64,000 nt of DNA from Mesorhizobium sp. M1D.F.Ca.ET.043.01.1.1 (GTDB lineage: Bacteria > Pseudomonadota > Alphaproteobacteria > Rhizobiales > Rhizobiaceae). The translations under genes were made by a program, and so were the position numbers. Below are positions 17,598 to 25,780 of the stretch, one piece after another. The notes beneath the pieces are model-generated. The model saw only the letters and a list, made by a program, of their open reading frames with translations. It ran no database searches and was not told the origin of the DNA. The DNA lies in contig NZ_CP034444.1 in NCBI RefSeq assembly GCF_003952385.1, positions 5,221,001-5,285,000 of the forward strand, written 5' to 3'. How positions within the stretch are numbered: position 1 is the stretch's first letter; every line of letters begins with the position of its first letter.

Positions 17598-18838
17598 CAG
17601 CGGTGAGCGGCAACCCGCTTGGCATGGCCGCCGACGGCGGTCGCTGGCGCGTGCTGTCGCTGCTTTGCCTGGCGGTCGTGCTGTCGCTGACCACCTGGTT
17701 TTCGGCGACCGCCATCCTGCCTGAACTCACGCAGGAGCTGGCGCTCGGCGCCGGCGAGGAAGCCTGGCTGACCAACGGCGTTCAGGTCGGCTTCGTGATC
17801 GGCGCGCTGGCGGCGAGCCTGGTCAATCTTCCCGACCTGGTGCGGCTCAGCCGCCTCATGGCGGCCGCGGCGCTCGCCGCCGCGCTCGCCAACGCAAGCC
17901 TGCTGCTTCATCCCGGACCGGGTGGCGTGATTGCCGCACGTATCATCACCGGCATGGCGCTGGCCGGTGTCTATCCGCCGGCGCTGAAGCTCGTCGCCAC
18001 CTGGTTCACGCGCGACAGGGGGCTGGCGCTCGGCGCGGTTATCGGAGCGCTGACCATCGGCTCGGCGCTGCCACATCTCTTCCGCGCCGTTTCGACGTCG
18101 TTCGACTGGCGGCCGGTGGTTGCCGCCGCCAGCCTGGCGACGGCCATCGGTGCGCTGCTGTTTCTTTTGTTCGCAAGGGAAGGGCCCTATCCCTTCGGCA
18201 AGGCGGTGTTCGAACCGTCGCGCATCGGTCAGGTGTTTCGCGAGCGGCCGCTGCTTCTCGCCAATCTCGGCTATCTCGGCCACATGTGGGAGCTTTACGC
18301 CATGTGGGCCTGGCTGCTTGCCTATACGCGCGCGGCCTTCGAGGCGCAGGCGATCGGATCGGTCGCAGCCGCCTCGCTTTCGACCTTCTTCGTCGTGGCG
18401 TCCGGCATCCTTGGCTGCCTGTTGGGCGGCTATCTGTCGGACCGCATAGGCCGCACCGCGACCACCGCCGGCATGATGATCGTCTCGGGAAGCTGCGCGC
18501 TGCTGATGGGCTTCCTGTTTGCCGGTCCGCTCTGGCTCTTCATGCTGGTCGCCGTCGTCTGGGGCATTTCGGTGATCGGCGATTCGGCGCAATTCTCCGC
18601 CGCCGTCACGGAACTCGGCGACCGCCGCTTCGTCGGCACCGCGCTGTCGGTGCAGCTTGGGCTGGGTTTCGCGCTGACCGTGCTCGCGATCTGGCTGACG
18701 CCGCGCTTTGCCGACTTCATCGGCGGCTGGCGCTGGGCCTTTCTGCTGCTGGTTCCAGGTCCGCTTATGGGGGCCGCCGCCATGCTATGGTTGCGAAACT
18801 TGCCGGAGAGCGTGAAAATGGCGGGCGGACTCCGTTAG
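17594..18838 (+). CDS. MFS transporter (12 TM, NNP/CynX-like)
   Basis: A 414-residue polytopic protein with 12 predicted hydrophobic segments, starting at the ATG overlapping the maoC stop. The segment TWFTRDRGLALGAVIGALTI between helices 4 and 5 and YLSDRIGRTATTAG between helices 8 and 9 match MFS signature loops. Its coupling to maoC and closeness to uxuA suggest uptake of an organic or sugar acid. The downstream HutC-type GntR regulator, 58 bases away on the same strand, may control it. Confidence 0.85.
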   Translation: MTAVSGNPLGMAADGGRWRVLSLLCLAVVLSLTTWFSATAILPELTQELALGAGEEAWLTNGVQVGFVIGALAASLVNLPDLVRLSRLMAAAALAAALANASLLLHPGPGGVIAARIITGMALAGVYPPALKLVATWFTRDRGLALGAVIGALTIGSALPHLFRAVSTSFDWRPVVAAASLATAIGALLFLLFAREGPYPFGKAVFEPSRIGQVFRERPLLLANLGYLGHMWELYAMWAWLLAYTRAAFEAQAIGSVAAASLSTFFVVASGILGCLLGGYLSDRIGRTATTAGMMIVSGSCALLMGFLFAGPLWLFMLVAVVWGISVIGDSAQFSAAVTELGDRRFVGTALSVQLGLGFALTVLAIWLTPRFADFIGGWRWAFLLLVPGPLMGAAAMLWLRNLPESVKMAGGLR

Positions 18839-18896
18839 GGAGGCGCTGCCGCTTTTTTCAGTCGCGGCAAATGATTTTGCGGCGGTTGAAGACCGA

Positions 18897-19751
18897 ATGG
18901 AACAGATGACCAGAATGCGCGGGCGTCCTCGTTACGACCAGGAAGATGCCGCCGCTGCCGAGGCGTTCCGCTCGATCGGCTCCAAGGTCCAGCTCAACCG
19001 CGACGAGGCCGCACCGCTTTGGGTCCAGTTGCGCAACCAGGTGGAGGAGGCGATCAACACCGGGCTGCTGGCGGCCAATTCGCGCATTCCGTCGGAGCAG
19101 GCGCTTTGCGATTTCTTCGGCGTTTCGCGCCCCGTCGTGCGCGCCGCGATCGGCTCGCTGTCCAACGAAGGCCGCATCATCAAGATGCCGCGCAAGGGCA
19201 TGTTCGTCGCCGCGCCCCGCGAGCATGTCGACTTCATGACCGCCAATCTCGGCGTGTTCGACGACTTGACCGCCAAGGGCCACAAGGTCTCGACGCGCAC
19301 AATCGAGGTCTACCGCTGCCCGCCAAGCGCAAAGGAATCCAGCGTCTTCGGCATTCCCGCCAACGGCAGCGTGGTCAGGATCAGCCGCGTCTACATGACC
19401 GACGGCACGCCGATCACCATGACGCGCATCAGCCTGCCGGGGCATCGGGTGCCGGGTCTCGAAAACATCCTGTCGGAAAACCAGTCGATCTTCGGCACCA
19501 TCCGCGCGGTCTTCGGCCTGACGGTGAAGCGCGCCGACCGCTGGCTGCGCGCGGCGCTGCCGACCAAGGAGGAGGCCGAGCAGATGGGCGTCGCCGCCAA
19601 CACCCCGCTGATCGAGATCGAGTCGATCGCCTACGACGCGGACGGCGCCGCTCTAGAATATTACGAGGCCTTCTACAACTCCTCCGTCGCCCGCATTCAT
19701 ATGGCGGTCGAGCAGCCGTCGGCGACGGTGAACGGCGTCGATCGCACCTGA
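18897..19751 (+). CDS. HutC-type (UTRA) GntR transcriptional regulator
   Basis: A 284-residue regulator with an N-terminal winged helix (about residues 38-105; IPSEQALCDFFGVSRPVVRAAI) and a C-terminal UTRA ligand domain (about 125-270; VVRISRVYMTDGTPITMTRI, IESIAYDADGAALEYYEAFY). It is preceded by the maoC-MFS unit. A 16-base perfect palindrome 29 bases after its stop is a likely operator for a downstream SDR now broken. The 3' two thirds of the gene and its downstream DNA are repeated at 29789-30552, where the gene lacks its DNA-binding domain. Confidence 0.9.
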   Translation: MEQMTRMRGRPRYDQEDAAAAEAFRSIGSKVQLNRDEAAPLWVQLRNQVEEAINTGLLAANSRIPSEQALCDFFGVSRPVVRAAIGSLSNEGRIIKMPRKGMFVAAPREHVDFMTANLGVFDDLTAKGHKVSTRTIEVYRCPPSAKESSVFGIPANGSVVRISRVYMTDGTPITMTRISLPGHRVPGLENILSENQSIFGTIRAVFGLTVKRADRWLRAALPTKEEAEQMGVAANTPLIEIESIAYDADGAALEYYEAFYNSSVARIHMAVEQPSATVNGVDRT

Positions 19752-19952
19752 TCCCAAGCGTCCGCCAAAAAATCTGTTTTCTGGTTATAACCAGATTGAC
19801 GAGCCCAGGAAGCTTCTGTAACCTCCTCGTGCATGGGGTCAGGAGGAGCCTGACCCGGAGGCATTTATCAGGACCAGTCGGGACTGCGACGCCGCTGCGG
19901 CGGCGAGGTCGGAGTTTTGCCCGCGCTCCAGCTCGGTTCCTGATGGAGGACG
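19189..19952. repeat. Direct repeat A, left copy (3' gntR plus downstream DNA)
   Basis: About 764 bases matching 29789-30552 in the same orientation. It covers the UTRA part of gntR, the palindromic operator and the leader up to the SDR start. By eye there are 16 substitutions in the 563 coding bases, only two of them changing an amino acid (Ile to Leu and Val to Ile), and nearly all lie in the first 270 bases. The mostly silent differences suggest that the copies diverged in separate genomes before being brought together. Confidence 0.9.
19780..19795. promoter_or_regulatory. 16-base perfect palindrome, probable HutC-type GntR operator
   Basis: TCTGGTTATAACCAGA is a perfect palindrome between gntR and the SDR remnant. 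Its GGTTATAACC core resembles HutC-subfamily operators (GT-TA-AC pattern). It is duplicated at 30380-30395. It probably once controlled the downstream SDR in response to the regulator next door. Confidence 0.65.
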
Positions 19953-19955
19953 TGC

Positions 19956-20220
19956 ATGGATTACGGGTCGCAATTCGATCTGGCAGGCGAGGTTGCCGTC
20001 GTCACCGGCGGCGCCAACGGGATCGGCTTCGAGGCCGCCAGAGCGCTCGGCAATTGCGGCGCGCGCGTCTCCTGCTCGACATGAACGCGGATGGGCTGAA
20101 GGCAGCCGCCCAGGCGCTGAAGGCGGCCGGCGTCGCAAGCGTCGACGGCCGTGTCCTCGACGTGACCGATCCGAGCGCGCTGAACCGCCACAAGGCGAGG
20201 CCGATCGGATCGTGCCCAGC
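19956..20220 (+). pseudogene. Truncated, frameshifted SDR oxidoreductase
   Basis: The ATG at 19956 begins a classical SDR N-terminus with FDLAGEVAVVTGGANGIGFEAARALG, but a TGA interrupts after ALGNCGARV. The protein continues in another frame (LLDMNADGLKAAAQALKAAG, then a DVTDPSALNR stretch), so a one-base frameshift occurred near 20070. Homology fades by about 20200, where only the first third of a 250-residue SDR has been read. The remnant lies between direct repeat A and the tRNA-derived repeat B, and is missing from the right-hand copy. Confidence 0.8.
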
Positions 20221-20247
20221 CTGACATTGACCGGCACGCGGCGAAGA

Positions 20248-20298
20248 TCGCTCTTGGTGCGATCCAACTTACTGATTTTGTTGAGTGGTAGCGGAGGA
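20248..20298. repeat. Direct repeat B, left copy (tRNA 3' end, att-like)
   Basis: 51 bases identical except at one position to 30551-30601. The last 14 bases (20285-20298) are the 3' end of the tRNA-Met gene (CCA end and acceptor strand), but no tRNA body follows here. Sequence diverges abruptly after 20298. This is what is expected of a distal attachment site left by integration at a tRNA 3' end. Confidence 0.8.
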
Positions 20299-20305
20299 GC
20301 GCTAC

Positions 20306-20809
20306 CGTCAATGCAGCGCTTCGATCGAAATCACTTGTTAGAGCGCCGGCAGTCTGCGGCAAAAGGAAGCCACTTGGCTGCTCATTCGGCGTTTAGGGCG
20401 GCGCGACCCGTAACGGCCTACTGTAGTGAAAGAGGCTCCGCCGGCGGTTTCGATAACTGAAGTCGCGAGTTGACCCGATACTGACCTTTGGTCCCCTCAC
20501 TCGGAACGTCAGCATGTACCTCGAATCGACCCTCCGCAGCCGCGCGGACGATCTCCCGACAGCGGCGCGCGGGATGTTTGGCGCGGCTAAGTTTCGCGCT
20601 CGCAACGAACGCAGATTGGGCGTATGGTCGCATATCGTCGGTTGCTAATGCACTAGCCCGCGACTGAGAGCGCAAGACTCCCGCATTGGACTGGGCGCGC
20701 TCCACTGAAGACAGCTCGCGCGCTCACGAGACGAACTGCCTCTGTCGGAACCTCTTTTGCCCGGTTCCGAATGGAATTGCCCTGCAGTTCACGAGAGGGG
20801 AGCGATGCC
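20306..20809. other. Non-coding left edge of accessory segment
   Basis: About 500 bases with no convincing gene on either strand; the short open frames lack family resemblance and good ribosome sites. It probably holds the promoter for the binding-protein array. No transposase or integrase remnant was recognised. Confidence 0.4.
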
Positions 20810-21817
20810 ATGCACATCGTCCAGAACCGCCGCCATTTCCTGGCCGGCGCTGCGGCAGCCGGCGCAGCGGGCCTAATCGGCGCAACGGGGGCCTGGGCCG
20901 AGCCACTGCCGGAAACGACCTCCGTCCGCCTGCCGCGGTGGATCAATGGCGCCTACTGCTGGGCCGGCCTGTACCTTGCAGGAGAACTGCTGCGAGCGGA
21001 CGGCTTCACCGACGTTCGCTACATACAGGGCGACCCCAAGCTCGATCAGTCGGTGTGGATCGCGATCGGCGAGACAGATTTCAGCATCAACTATGTGCCG
21101 GTTCACGTCAGGTCGATCGATGCCGGCGTGCCCATCAGGGTGCTCGGCGGCCTGCATGTCGGGTGCCTCGAGTTGCTTGCCAATGACAGGGTCAAGACGA
21201 TCACGGATCTCAAAGGCAAGCGGGTTGGCGTACATGACCTGGATGCGCCGTCATACGTGTTGGTCGCCCTGATGGCGGCCTATGTGGGGCTCGATCCCGC
21301 CAATGACATCGACTGGGTGATCGAGCCCGACAAGCCGACGAAGGCATTCGCCGACGGAAAGTTCGATGCATACCTCTTTACGTCGCCGCAAGTGGCTGAG
21401 CTGCGCATCAGGAATATCGGTCACACAATTCTCAATTCGACCCTCGACCGCCCCTGGTCCCAGCATTTTTGCTGCATGATCTCGGCTAGCGCCGAATACG
21501 TGGACAAACATCCGGTGGCGACCAAGCGCGTTCTGAGGGCCATCGTGAAGGGAGCCGACCTTTGCGCGTCCGATCCGTCATGGACCGCAGGGCGGCTGGT
21601 GGAGCGAGGCTTCGTGCCGAGCTACGAGATTGCGCTGCAAACGCTGAAGGACACCCGCTACGACGTCTGGCGGGACTATGATCCCGAGGCGTCGATCCGC
21701 TTCTACGCGCTCCGAATGGCAGAGACGGGCATGATCAAATCCAGCCCCCAGGCCATCATCAACAAGGGCACGGATTGGCGGTTCCTCGATGAACTAAAGC
21801 GTGAGTTGAAGACGTAA
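20810..21817 (+). CDS. Tat-exported NMT1/SsuA-like binding protein, paralogue 1
   Basis: A 335-residue protein; the ATG at 20810 follows GAGAGGGGAGC, better than the in-frame upstream codon. The N-terminus NRRHFLAGAAAAGAAG is a Tat signal with cleavage near AWAEP. The rest resembles periplasmic components of NitT/TauT-type ABC systems (NMT1/SsuA fold). Conserved Cys recur in all four paralogues: YCWAG, LHVGCLE, QHFCCMI and ADLC. It ends in TDWRFLDELKRELKT, almost invariant in the array. No permease or ATPase gene is nearby, so transport is doubtful; a ligand-binding sensory role is an alternative. It forms a subgroup with paralogue 2. Confidence 0.82.
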   Translation: MHIVQNRRHFLAGAAAAGAAGLIGATGAWAEPLPETTSVRLPRWINGAYCWAGLYLAGELLRADGFTDVRYIQGDPKLDQSVWIAIGETDFSINYVPVHVRSIDAGVPIRVLGGLHVGCLELLANDRVKTITDLKGKRVGVHDLDAPSYVLVALMAAYVGLDPANDIDWVIEPDKPTKAFADGKFDAYLFTSPQVAELRIRNIGHTILNSTLDRPWSQHFCCMISASAEYVDKHPVATKRVLRAIVKGADLCASDPSWTAGRLVERGFVPSYEIALQTLKDTRYDVWRDYDPEASIRFYALRMAETGMIKSSPQAIINKGTDWRFLDELKRELKT

Positions 21818-21840
21818 ACCACATCCACGGGGAGACGCTC

Positions 21841-22854
21841 ATGCATATCATCCAGAACCGCCGCCATTTCCTCGCCGGCACCGCGGCGGTGGGCGCCGCG
21901 AGCTTCCTGGGTACCGCACCTGAGGCCAGGGCCGAGGCACCCCTGGAAACAACTTCGGTCCGGCTGCCCCGCTGGGTCGGCGCTTCCTATTGCTGGGCGG
22001 GCGCATACATCGCCGGGGAACTGATGCGCGCAGATGGCTTCACCGACGTTCGCTACATAGAGGGCGACAGGAGCCTGGACCAATCGGAGTGGATCGCACG
22101 CGGTGAGACGGACTTCTCGGTGAACTTTCCACCGAAGCAGATCGCCTCGATCGACGCCGGAGTCCCGATAAAAGTGCTGACCGGATTGCATTCGGGATGC
22201 CTCGAATTGATCGCCAATGAAAGCATCCGCAGCGTTTCGGATTTGCGGGGCAAGAGGGTGGGCGTGGACGGCTTCAACAACTCGCGACACGTGTGGCTCA
22301 CTCTCATGGCCAACTATGTCGGGCTCGATCCCGCAAATGACATCCATTGGGTTATGACCGGGGACTTCAAGCCGACGGAACTCTTCGTCCAGGGGAAGAT
22401 CGACGCATTCCTCGGGACGCCGCCCCAGCCGCAGGAGCTGCGTGCCAGGGGGATCGGCCACACGATCCTCAACAATGCGGTCGACCGGCCGTGGTCGCAG
22501 TATTTCTGCTGCATGATCTCGGCGACGACCGACTATGTGAACAGCTACCCGGTGGCGACCAAGCGGGTCCTGCGAGCCATCCTCAAGGCCGCGGACCTGT
22601 GCACCTCGGATCCGCAGGTGGTGGCGATGCAGATGGTCGATCGCGATTTCGTTCCGTCGTACGACTACGCGCTCCAGACGCTGCAGGATATCCGGTACGA
22701 CCGCTGGCGCGATTTCGATCCTGAAGACTCGTTGCGGTTCTACGCCCTGCGCATGCAGGAGACGGGCATGATCAAATCTGGCCCGCAGGAGATCATCGCC
22801 AACGGAACCGACTGGAACTTCCTTAACGAGCTGAAGCACGAGTTGAAAACCTGA
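21841..22854 (+). CDS. Tat-exported NMT1/SsuA-like binding protein, paralogue 2
   Basis: A 337-residue protein 23 bases after paralogue 1, with GGGGAGA before the ATG. The Tat signal NRRHFLAGTAAVGAAS ends near ARAEAP. It shares long stretches with paralogue 1, such as YVGLDPANDIHWVM, HTILNNAVDRPWSQYFCCMI and PVATKRVLRAILKAADLC. The regions around residues 85-95 and 175-190, where ligand contacts usually fall in this fold, differ between copies. That suggests related but distinct ligands. Tandem spacing implies one transcript with its neighbours. Confidence 0.82.
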   Translation: MHIIQNRRHFLAGTAAVGAASFLGTAPEARAEAPLETTSVRLPRWVGASYCWAGAYIAGELMRADGFTDVRYIEGDRSLDQSEWIARGETDFSVNFPPKQIASIDAGVPIKVLTGLHSGCLELIANESIRSVSDLRGKRVGVDGFNNSRHVWLTLMANYVGLDPANDIHWVMTGDFKPTELFVQGKIDAFLGTPPQPQELRARGIGHTILNNAVDRPWSQYFCCMISATTDYVNSYPVATKRVLRAILKAADLCTSDPQVVAMQMVDRDFVPSYDYALQTLQDIRYDRWRDFDPEDSLRFYALRMQETGMIKSGPQEIIANGTDWNFLNELKHELKT

Positions 22855-22883
22855 TCCCATTTCTCTCGAAGGGAGGCGTCGAC

Positions 22884-23891
22884 ATGCAAACCATCCAGAG
22901 TCGCCGGCGCTTTCTGGCTGGCCTTTCGGCAGCCGGTGCCTTGAGTCTCGCTCGGCCTCAGCAATCGCTCGCCTCAGAGCCGCCGCCGGAAACGACTAGT
23001 GTCCGTCTTGCAAAGATCAGGGGCATCTGCATCGCGCCTCAATATGTTGCCGAGCAGCTGTTGCATGCGGAAGGCTTCACCGAGGTTCACTATGTGATGA
23101 CTGAGGCAGCCACGGGGCAATCTGACGCGGTCGCGAGTGGTCAGGTGGACTTTACTTTGAACTTCGCGGCGCCGCTTGTCGTGACGTTGGATGCAGGGGG
23201 TCCGATCAAGGTCTTGGCCGGCGTGCACCCTGGCTGCTTTGAGCTGTTCGGGAACGAGAATATCCGCGGGATTAAAGACCTGAAGGGCAGGAGTGTCGGC
23301 GTCCAGGCCTTAGGCTCGAGTCCGCATGTATTTTTGACGGGCATGGCGGCCTATGTCGGGCTGGATCCAATGAAGGACATAAACTGGGTTACCAGCCCGA
23401 CCATCAAACCAATGACGCTCTTCGCGCGCGGGGAAATCGACGCGTTCCTCGGCTTTCCGCCGGAGCCTCAAGAATTGCGTGCACGAAACGTCGGTCACGT
23501 CGTGATCAACAGCTCCGTCGATCGTCCCTGGTCCCAATATTTTTGCTGCATGCTGGCCGGCAACGCCGACTTCGTTCACAGCAACCCGGTCGCGACCAAG
23601 CGCGTGCTCCGCGCCATTTTGAAAGCGGCGGACCTTTGTGTTGCTGAGCCGGAGAGCGTCGCGCGACAGATCGTCGATGACGGATTCACGGCCAACTACG
23701 ACTATGCTCTCCAGACGATGACGGACGTGCCTTACAACAAGTGGCGTGAATATGATCCGGAAGACACGATCAGATTCTACGCGCTGCGGCTTCAGGAGGC
23801 CGGCATGATCGGGTCGGGTCCCCAGAAGATCATCGCCGACGGTACCGACTGGCGGTTCTTCGAAGAGCTGAAGCGAGAGCTGAAGATATGA
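22884..23891 (+). CDS. Tat-exported NMT1/SsuA-like binding protein, paralogue 3
   Basis: A 335-residue protein with GAAGGGAGG before the ATG at 22884 and Tat signal SRRRFLAGLSAAGAL. Compared with copies 1 and 2, the N-terminal ligand strand reads GICIAPQYVAEQLL and the hinge reads FLGFPPEPQELRAR, features shared with copy 4. Cys positions are kept (CIAP, VHPGCFE, YFCCML, ADLC). The C-terminus is TDWRFFEELKRELKI. Third in the tandem array; the 128-base gap to copy 4 is the largest in the run. Confidence 0.82.
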   Translation: MQTIQSRRRFLAGLSAAGALSLARPQQSLASEPPPETTSVRLAKIRGICIAPQYVAEQLLHAEGFTEVHYVMTEAATGQSDAVASGQVDFTLNFAAPLVVTLDAGGPIKVLAGVHPGCFELFGNENIRGIKDLKGRSVGVQALGSSPHVFLTGMAAYVGLDPMKDINWVTSPTIKPMTLFARGEIDAFLGFPPEPQELRARNVGHVVINSSVDRPWSQYFCCMLAGNADFVHSNPVATKRVLRAILKAADLCVAEPESVARQIVDDGFTANYDYALQTMTDVPYNKWREYDPEDTIRFYALRLQEAGMIGSGPQKIIADGTDWRFFEELKRELKI

Positions 23892-24019
23892 GCAACTGGC
23901 ACGTATGTGGCCCAAGGCCGCCATGCCGGCATGGCCGACGCTCGGGCCCGCGCACGACATAGCATCCAGGGTCAGCGCTCTCGGCGTCAAACTGGCCAGC
24001 AGTTGGAAGGGAGGTTCCG

Positions 24020-25042
24020 ATGCGTATCCTATGCCCCGGACGGTTCAACCGACGCAGCTTCCTGCATGGGATGACGATGGCGGGGACAGCCGGGCTCCTG
24101 GGCTGGCCCCACCCCAGCCGGGCCGCTGCCGAGCCGCCGCCTGAGACGACGCGGATCCGGCTCGTCCGGATTCCCAGCATCTGTCAGGCCCCCCAGTACG
24201 TAGCCGAGGAACTGCTGCGCAGCGAAGGGTTCACCGACGTGCAGTATATCCAACGAGAGGGGACCGCGGACATTGCACCGGCCCTCGCCTCCGGTGAAGC
24301 CGACCTCAACAATCATTTCGCCGCCCCGCTCCTTCTCCGCCTGGAGGCGGGGGATCCCATCGTCATCCTGGGAGGACTCCACGTCGGCTGCTTTGAGCTG
24401 TTCGGGAACGATCGCGTCCAGTCGATCCGCGACCTCAAGGGCAAGACCGTGGCCGTGCCGTCGCGAGATTCCAGCCGATACGTCTTTCTCGCCGCTATGA
24501 CGGCGTACGTGGGCCTCGACCTCCATAAGGACATAAATTTCGTCACGCATCCGGGACCCGAGTCTGTCCGGCTCCTGAGTGAGGGGAAGATCGATGCCTA
24601 CCTGGGCTTTCCCCCCGAACCGCAAGAGATGCGGGAACGGCGGATCGGGCATGTGGTGATCAGCAGCACCATCGACCGGCCCTGGTCGCAATACTTCTGC
24701 TGCATGCTGGCTGGAAACCGGGAGTTCGTCCGCACAAATCCGGTGGCCACCAAACGCGCGCTGCGTGCCATCCTGAAAGCGGCGGATTTCTGCGCCAGCA
24801 AGCCCGAACTGTCCGCGCAGCTCTTGGTGGAACAGGGCTACACCAAGCGCTATGATCATGCCCTCCAGGCGATAAAGGCGATCCCCTACGCTTGGCGCGA
24901 GTATAGCGCCGAGGACACGCTGCGCTTCTACGCCTTGCGCCTCCACGAGGTCGGGATGCTCAAGAGCACCCCCCAACAGCTCCTGGCCCAGGGCACCGAC
25001 TGGCGTTTCCTCGATGAGCTGAAGCTGGAACTGAGGACGTGA
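24020..25042 (+). CDS. Tat-exported NMT1/SsuA-like binding protein, paralogue 4
   Basis: A 340-residue protein with GGAAGGGAGG before the ATG. Its N-terminus is a few residues longer and has the Tat motif NRRSFLHGMTMAGTAG. Cys positions follow the others (CQAP, LHVGCFE, YFCCML, ADFC). The base composition looks more C-rich and codon use slightly different from copies 1-3, so it may have a separate ancestry. It ends TDWRFLDELKLELRT. As with the other copies, a binding-protein fold is clear but no cognate membrane components are present in the window. Confidence 0.82.
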   Translation: MRILCPGRFNRRSFLHGMTMAGTAGLLGWPHPSRAAAEPPPETTRIRLVRIPSICQAPQYVAEELLRSEGFTDVQYIQREGTADIAPALASGEADLNNHFAAPLLLRLEAGDPIVILGGLHVGCFELFGNDRVQSIRDLKGKTVAVPSRDSSRYVFLAAMTAYVGLDLHKDINFVTHPGPESVRLLSEGKIDAYLGFPPEPQEMRERRIGHVVISSTIDRPWSQYFCCMLAGNREFVRTNPVATKRALRAILKAADFCASKPELSAQLLVEQGYTKRYDHALQAIKAIPYAWREYSAEDTLRFYALRLHEVGMLKSTPQQLLAQGTDWRFLDELKLELRT

Positions 25043-25082
25043 GGCGACCCGCCTATGCACTTTCCGAGAAGGAGGATTCTCA

Positions 25083-25196
25083 ATGAAGATCATCCAGGAT
25101 CGCCGCCATTTCCTGGCCGGCGCTGCGGCCGCCGGCGCGGTGGGGTTCACGAACTGGCAGTTTCTCAACGAGATCAAACGCGAGCTGAAGACGTGA
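25083..25196 (+). pseudogene. Fifth binding-protein copy reduced to a 37-codon mini-gene
   Basis: An intact ribosome site (AAGGAGG) and ATG lead into MKIIQDRRHFLAGAAAAGAV, the Tat signal of this family, joined in frame to FTNWQFLNEIKRELKT, its conserved C-terminus. About 300 internal codons are missing. The frame ends in TGA and the SCO1 gene starts inside that stop (GTGA). It is therefore a deletion remnant of a fifth paralogue. It may still be translated and serve as a coupling leader for SCO1; its product, a Tat signal with a 16-residue tail, probably has no binding function. Confidence 0.85.
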
Positions 25197-25780
25197 GCAG
25201 GTGGCTGGCTCGGCTGTCGCTGCTGGCGGCGTTGATCGCGGGCGCCGCATACGCGCATGACGCTCCGCACGACGAGCGCCTGCCGATGATCGGACCGGCG
25301 TCGGACTTCACGCTGGAATCGCAGGATGGGGCGCGCGTGTCGCTGCATGACTTTCGCGGCAAGGTCGTCGCGGTCGCGTTCATCTATACCCACTGCACCG
25401 ATGTCTGCCCGATGCTGACCGCCAACATGGCGCTCGTGCAGGACAAGCTCGGCTCCGAATTCGGGTCGAAGGTCGACTTCATCTCCATCACTGTCGACCC
25501 TGAGCGCGACACACCCGAAGTGCTGAAGGAATATGCCGAGACTTTCGGTGCCGATCTGAAGGGCTGGTCGTTCCTGACCGGCGATCCAGCGACCGTCCGT
25601 GAAGTTGGACTGAAATATGGCGTCATCGCGCGAAAGACGGCAGACGGCGACATCGATCATACCCTGCTGACGTCGCTCGTAGACCCGAACGGCACATTGC
25701 GCGTACAATATCTGGGCGCTCGGTTCGACCTTGAGGAGTTCCGGAGTGATCTACTCAGCCTCCTGGACGAGGCCAGGTAA
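25193..25780 (+). CDS. SCO1/SenC family copper-binding thioredoxin-fold protein
   Basis: A 195-residue protein starting at GTG in a 4-base overlap with the mini-gene. An N-terminal hydrophobic signal or anchor ends near AYAHD. The thioredoxin-like domain has the copper-binding CxxxC in YTHCTDVCPML and the distal His in IDHTLLTSLVD. SCO proteins deliver Cu(I) to the CuA site of cytochrome oxidase or act as periplasmic thiol-redox sensors. No oxidase gene is nearby, and the gene is coupled to a sensor kinase, which favours a sensory or redox role. That role is an inference. Confidence 0.9.
   Translation: MSRWLARLSLLAALIAGAAYAHDAPHDERLPMIGPASDFTLESQDGARVSLHDFRGKVVAVAFIYTHCTDVCPMLTANMALVQDKLGSEFGSKVDFISITVDPERDTPEVLKEYAETFGADLKGWSFLTGDPATVREVGLKYGVIARKTADGDIDHTLLTSLVDPNGTLRVQYLGARFDLEEFRSDLLSLLDEAR

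Noticed and set aside
20771..20809. A longer N-terminus for binding-protein paralogue 1
   Set aside because: The extension would place residues before the Tat motif that are absent from paralogues 2 and 3, and the better ribosome site belongs to the ATG at 20810.
20306..20809. Possible insertion-sequence remnant at the left edge of the accessory segment
   Set aside because: No transposase-like peptide in six frames and no terminal inverted repeats with target duplication were found.
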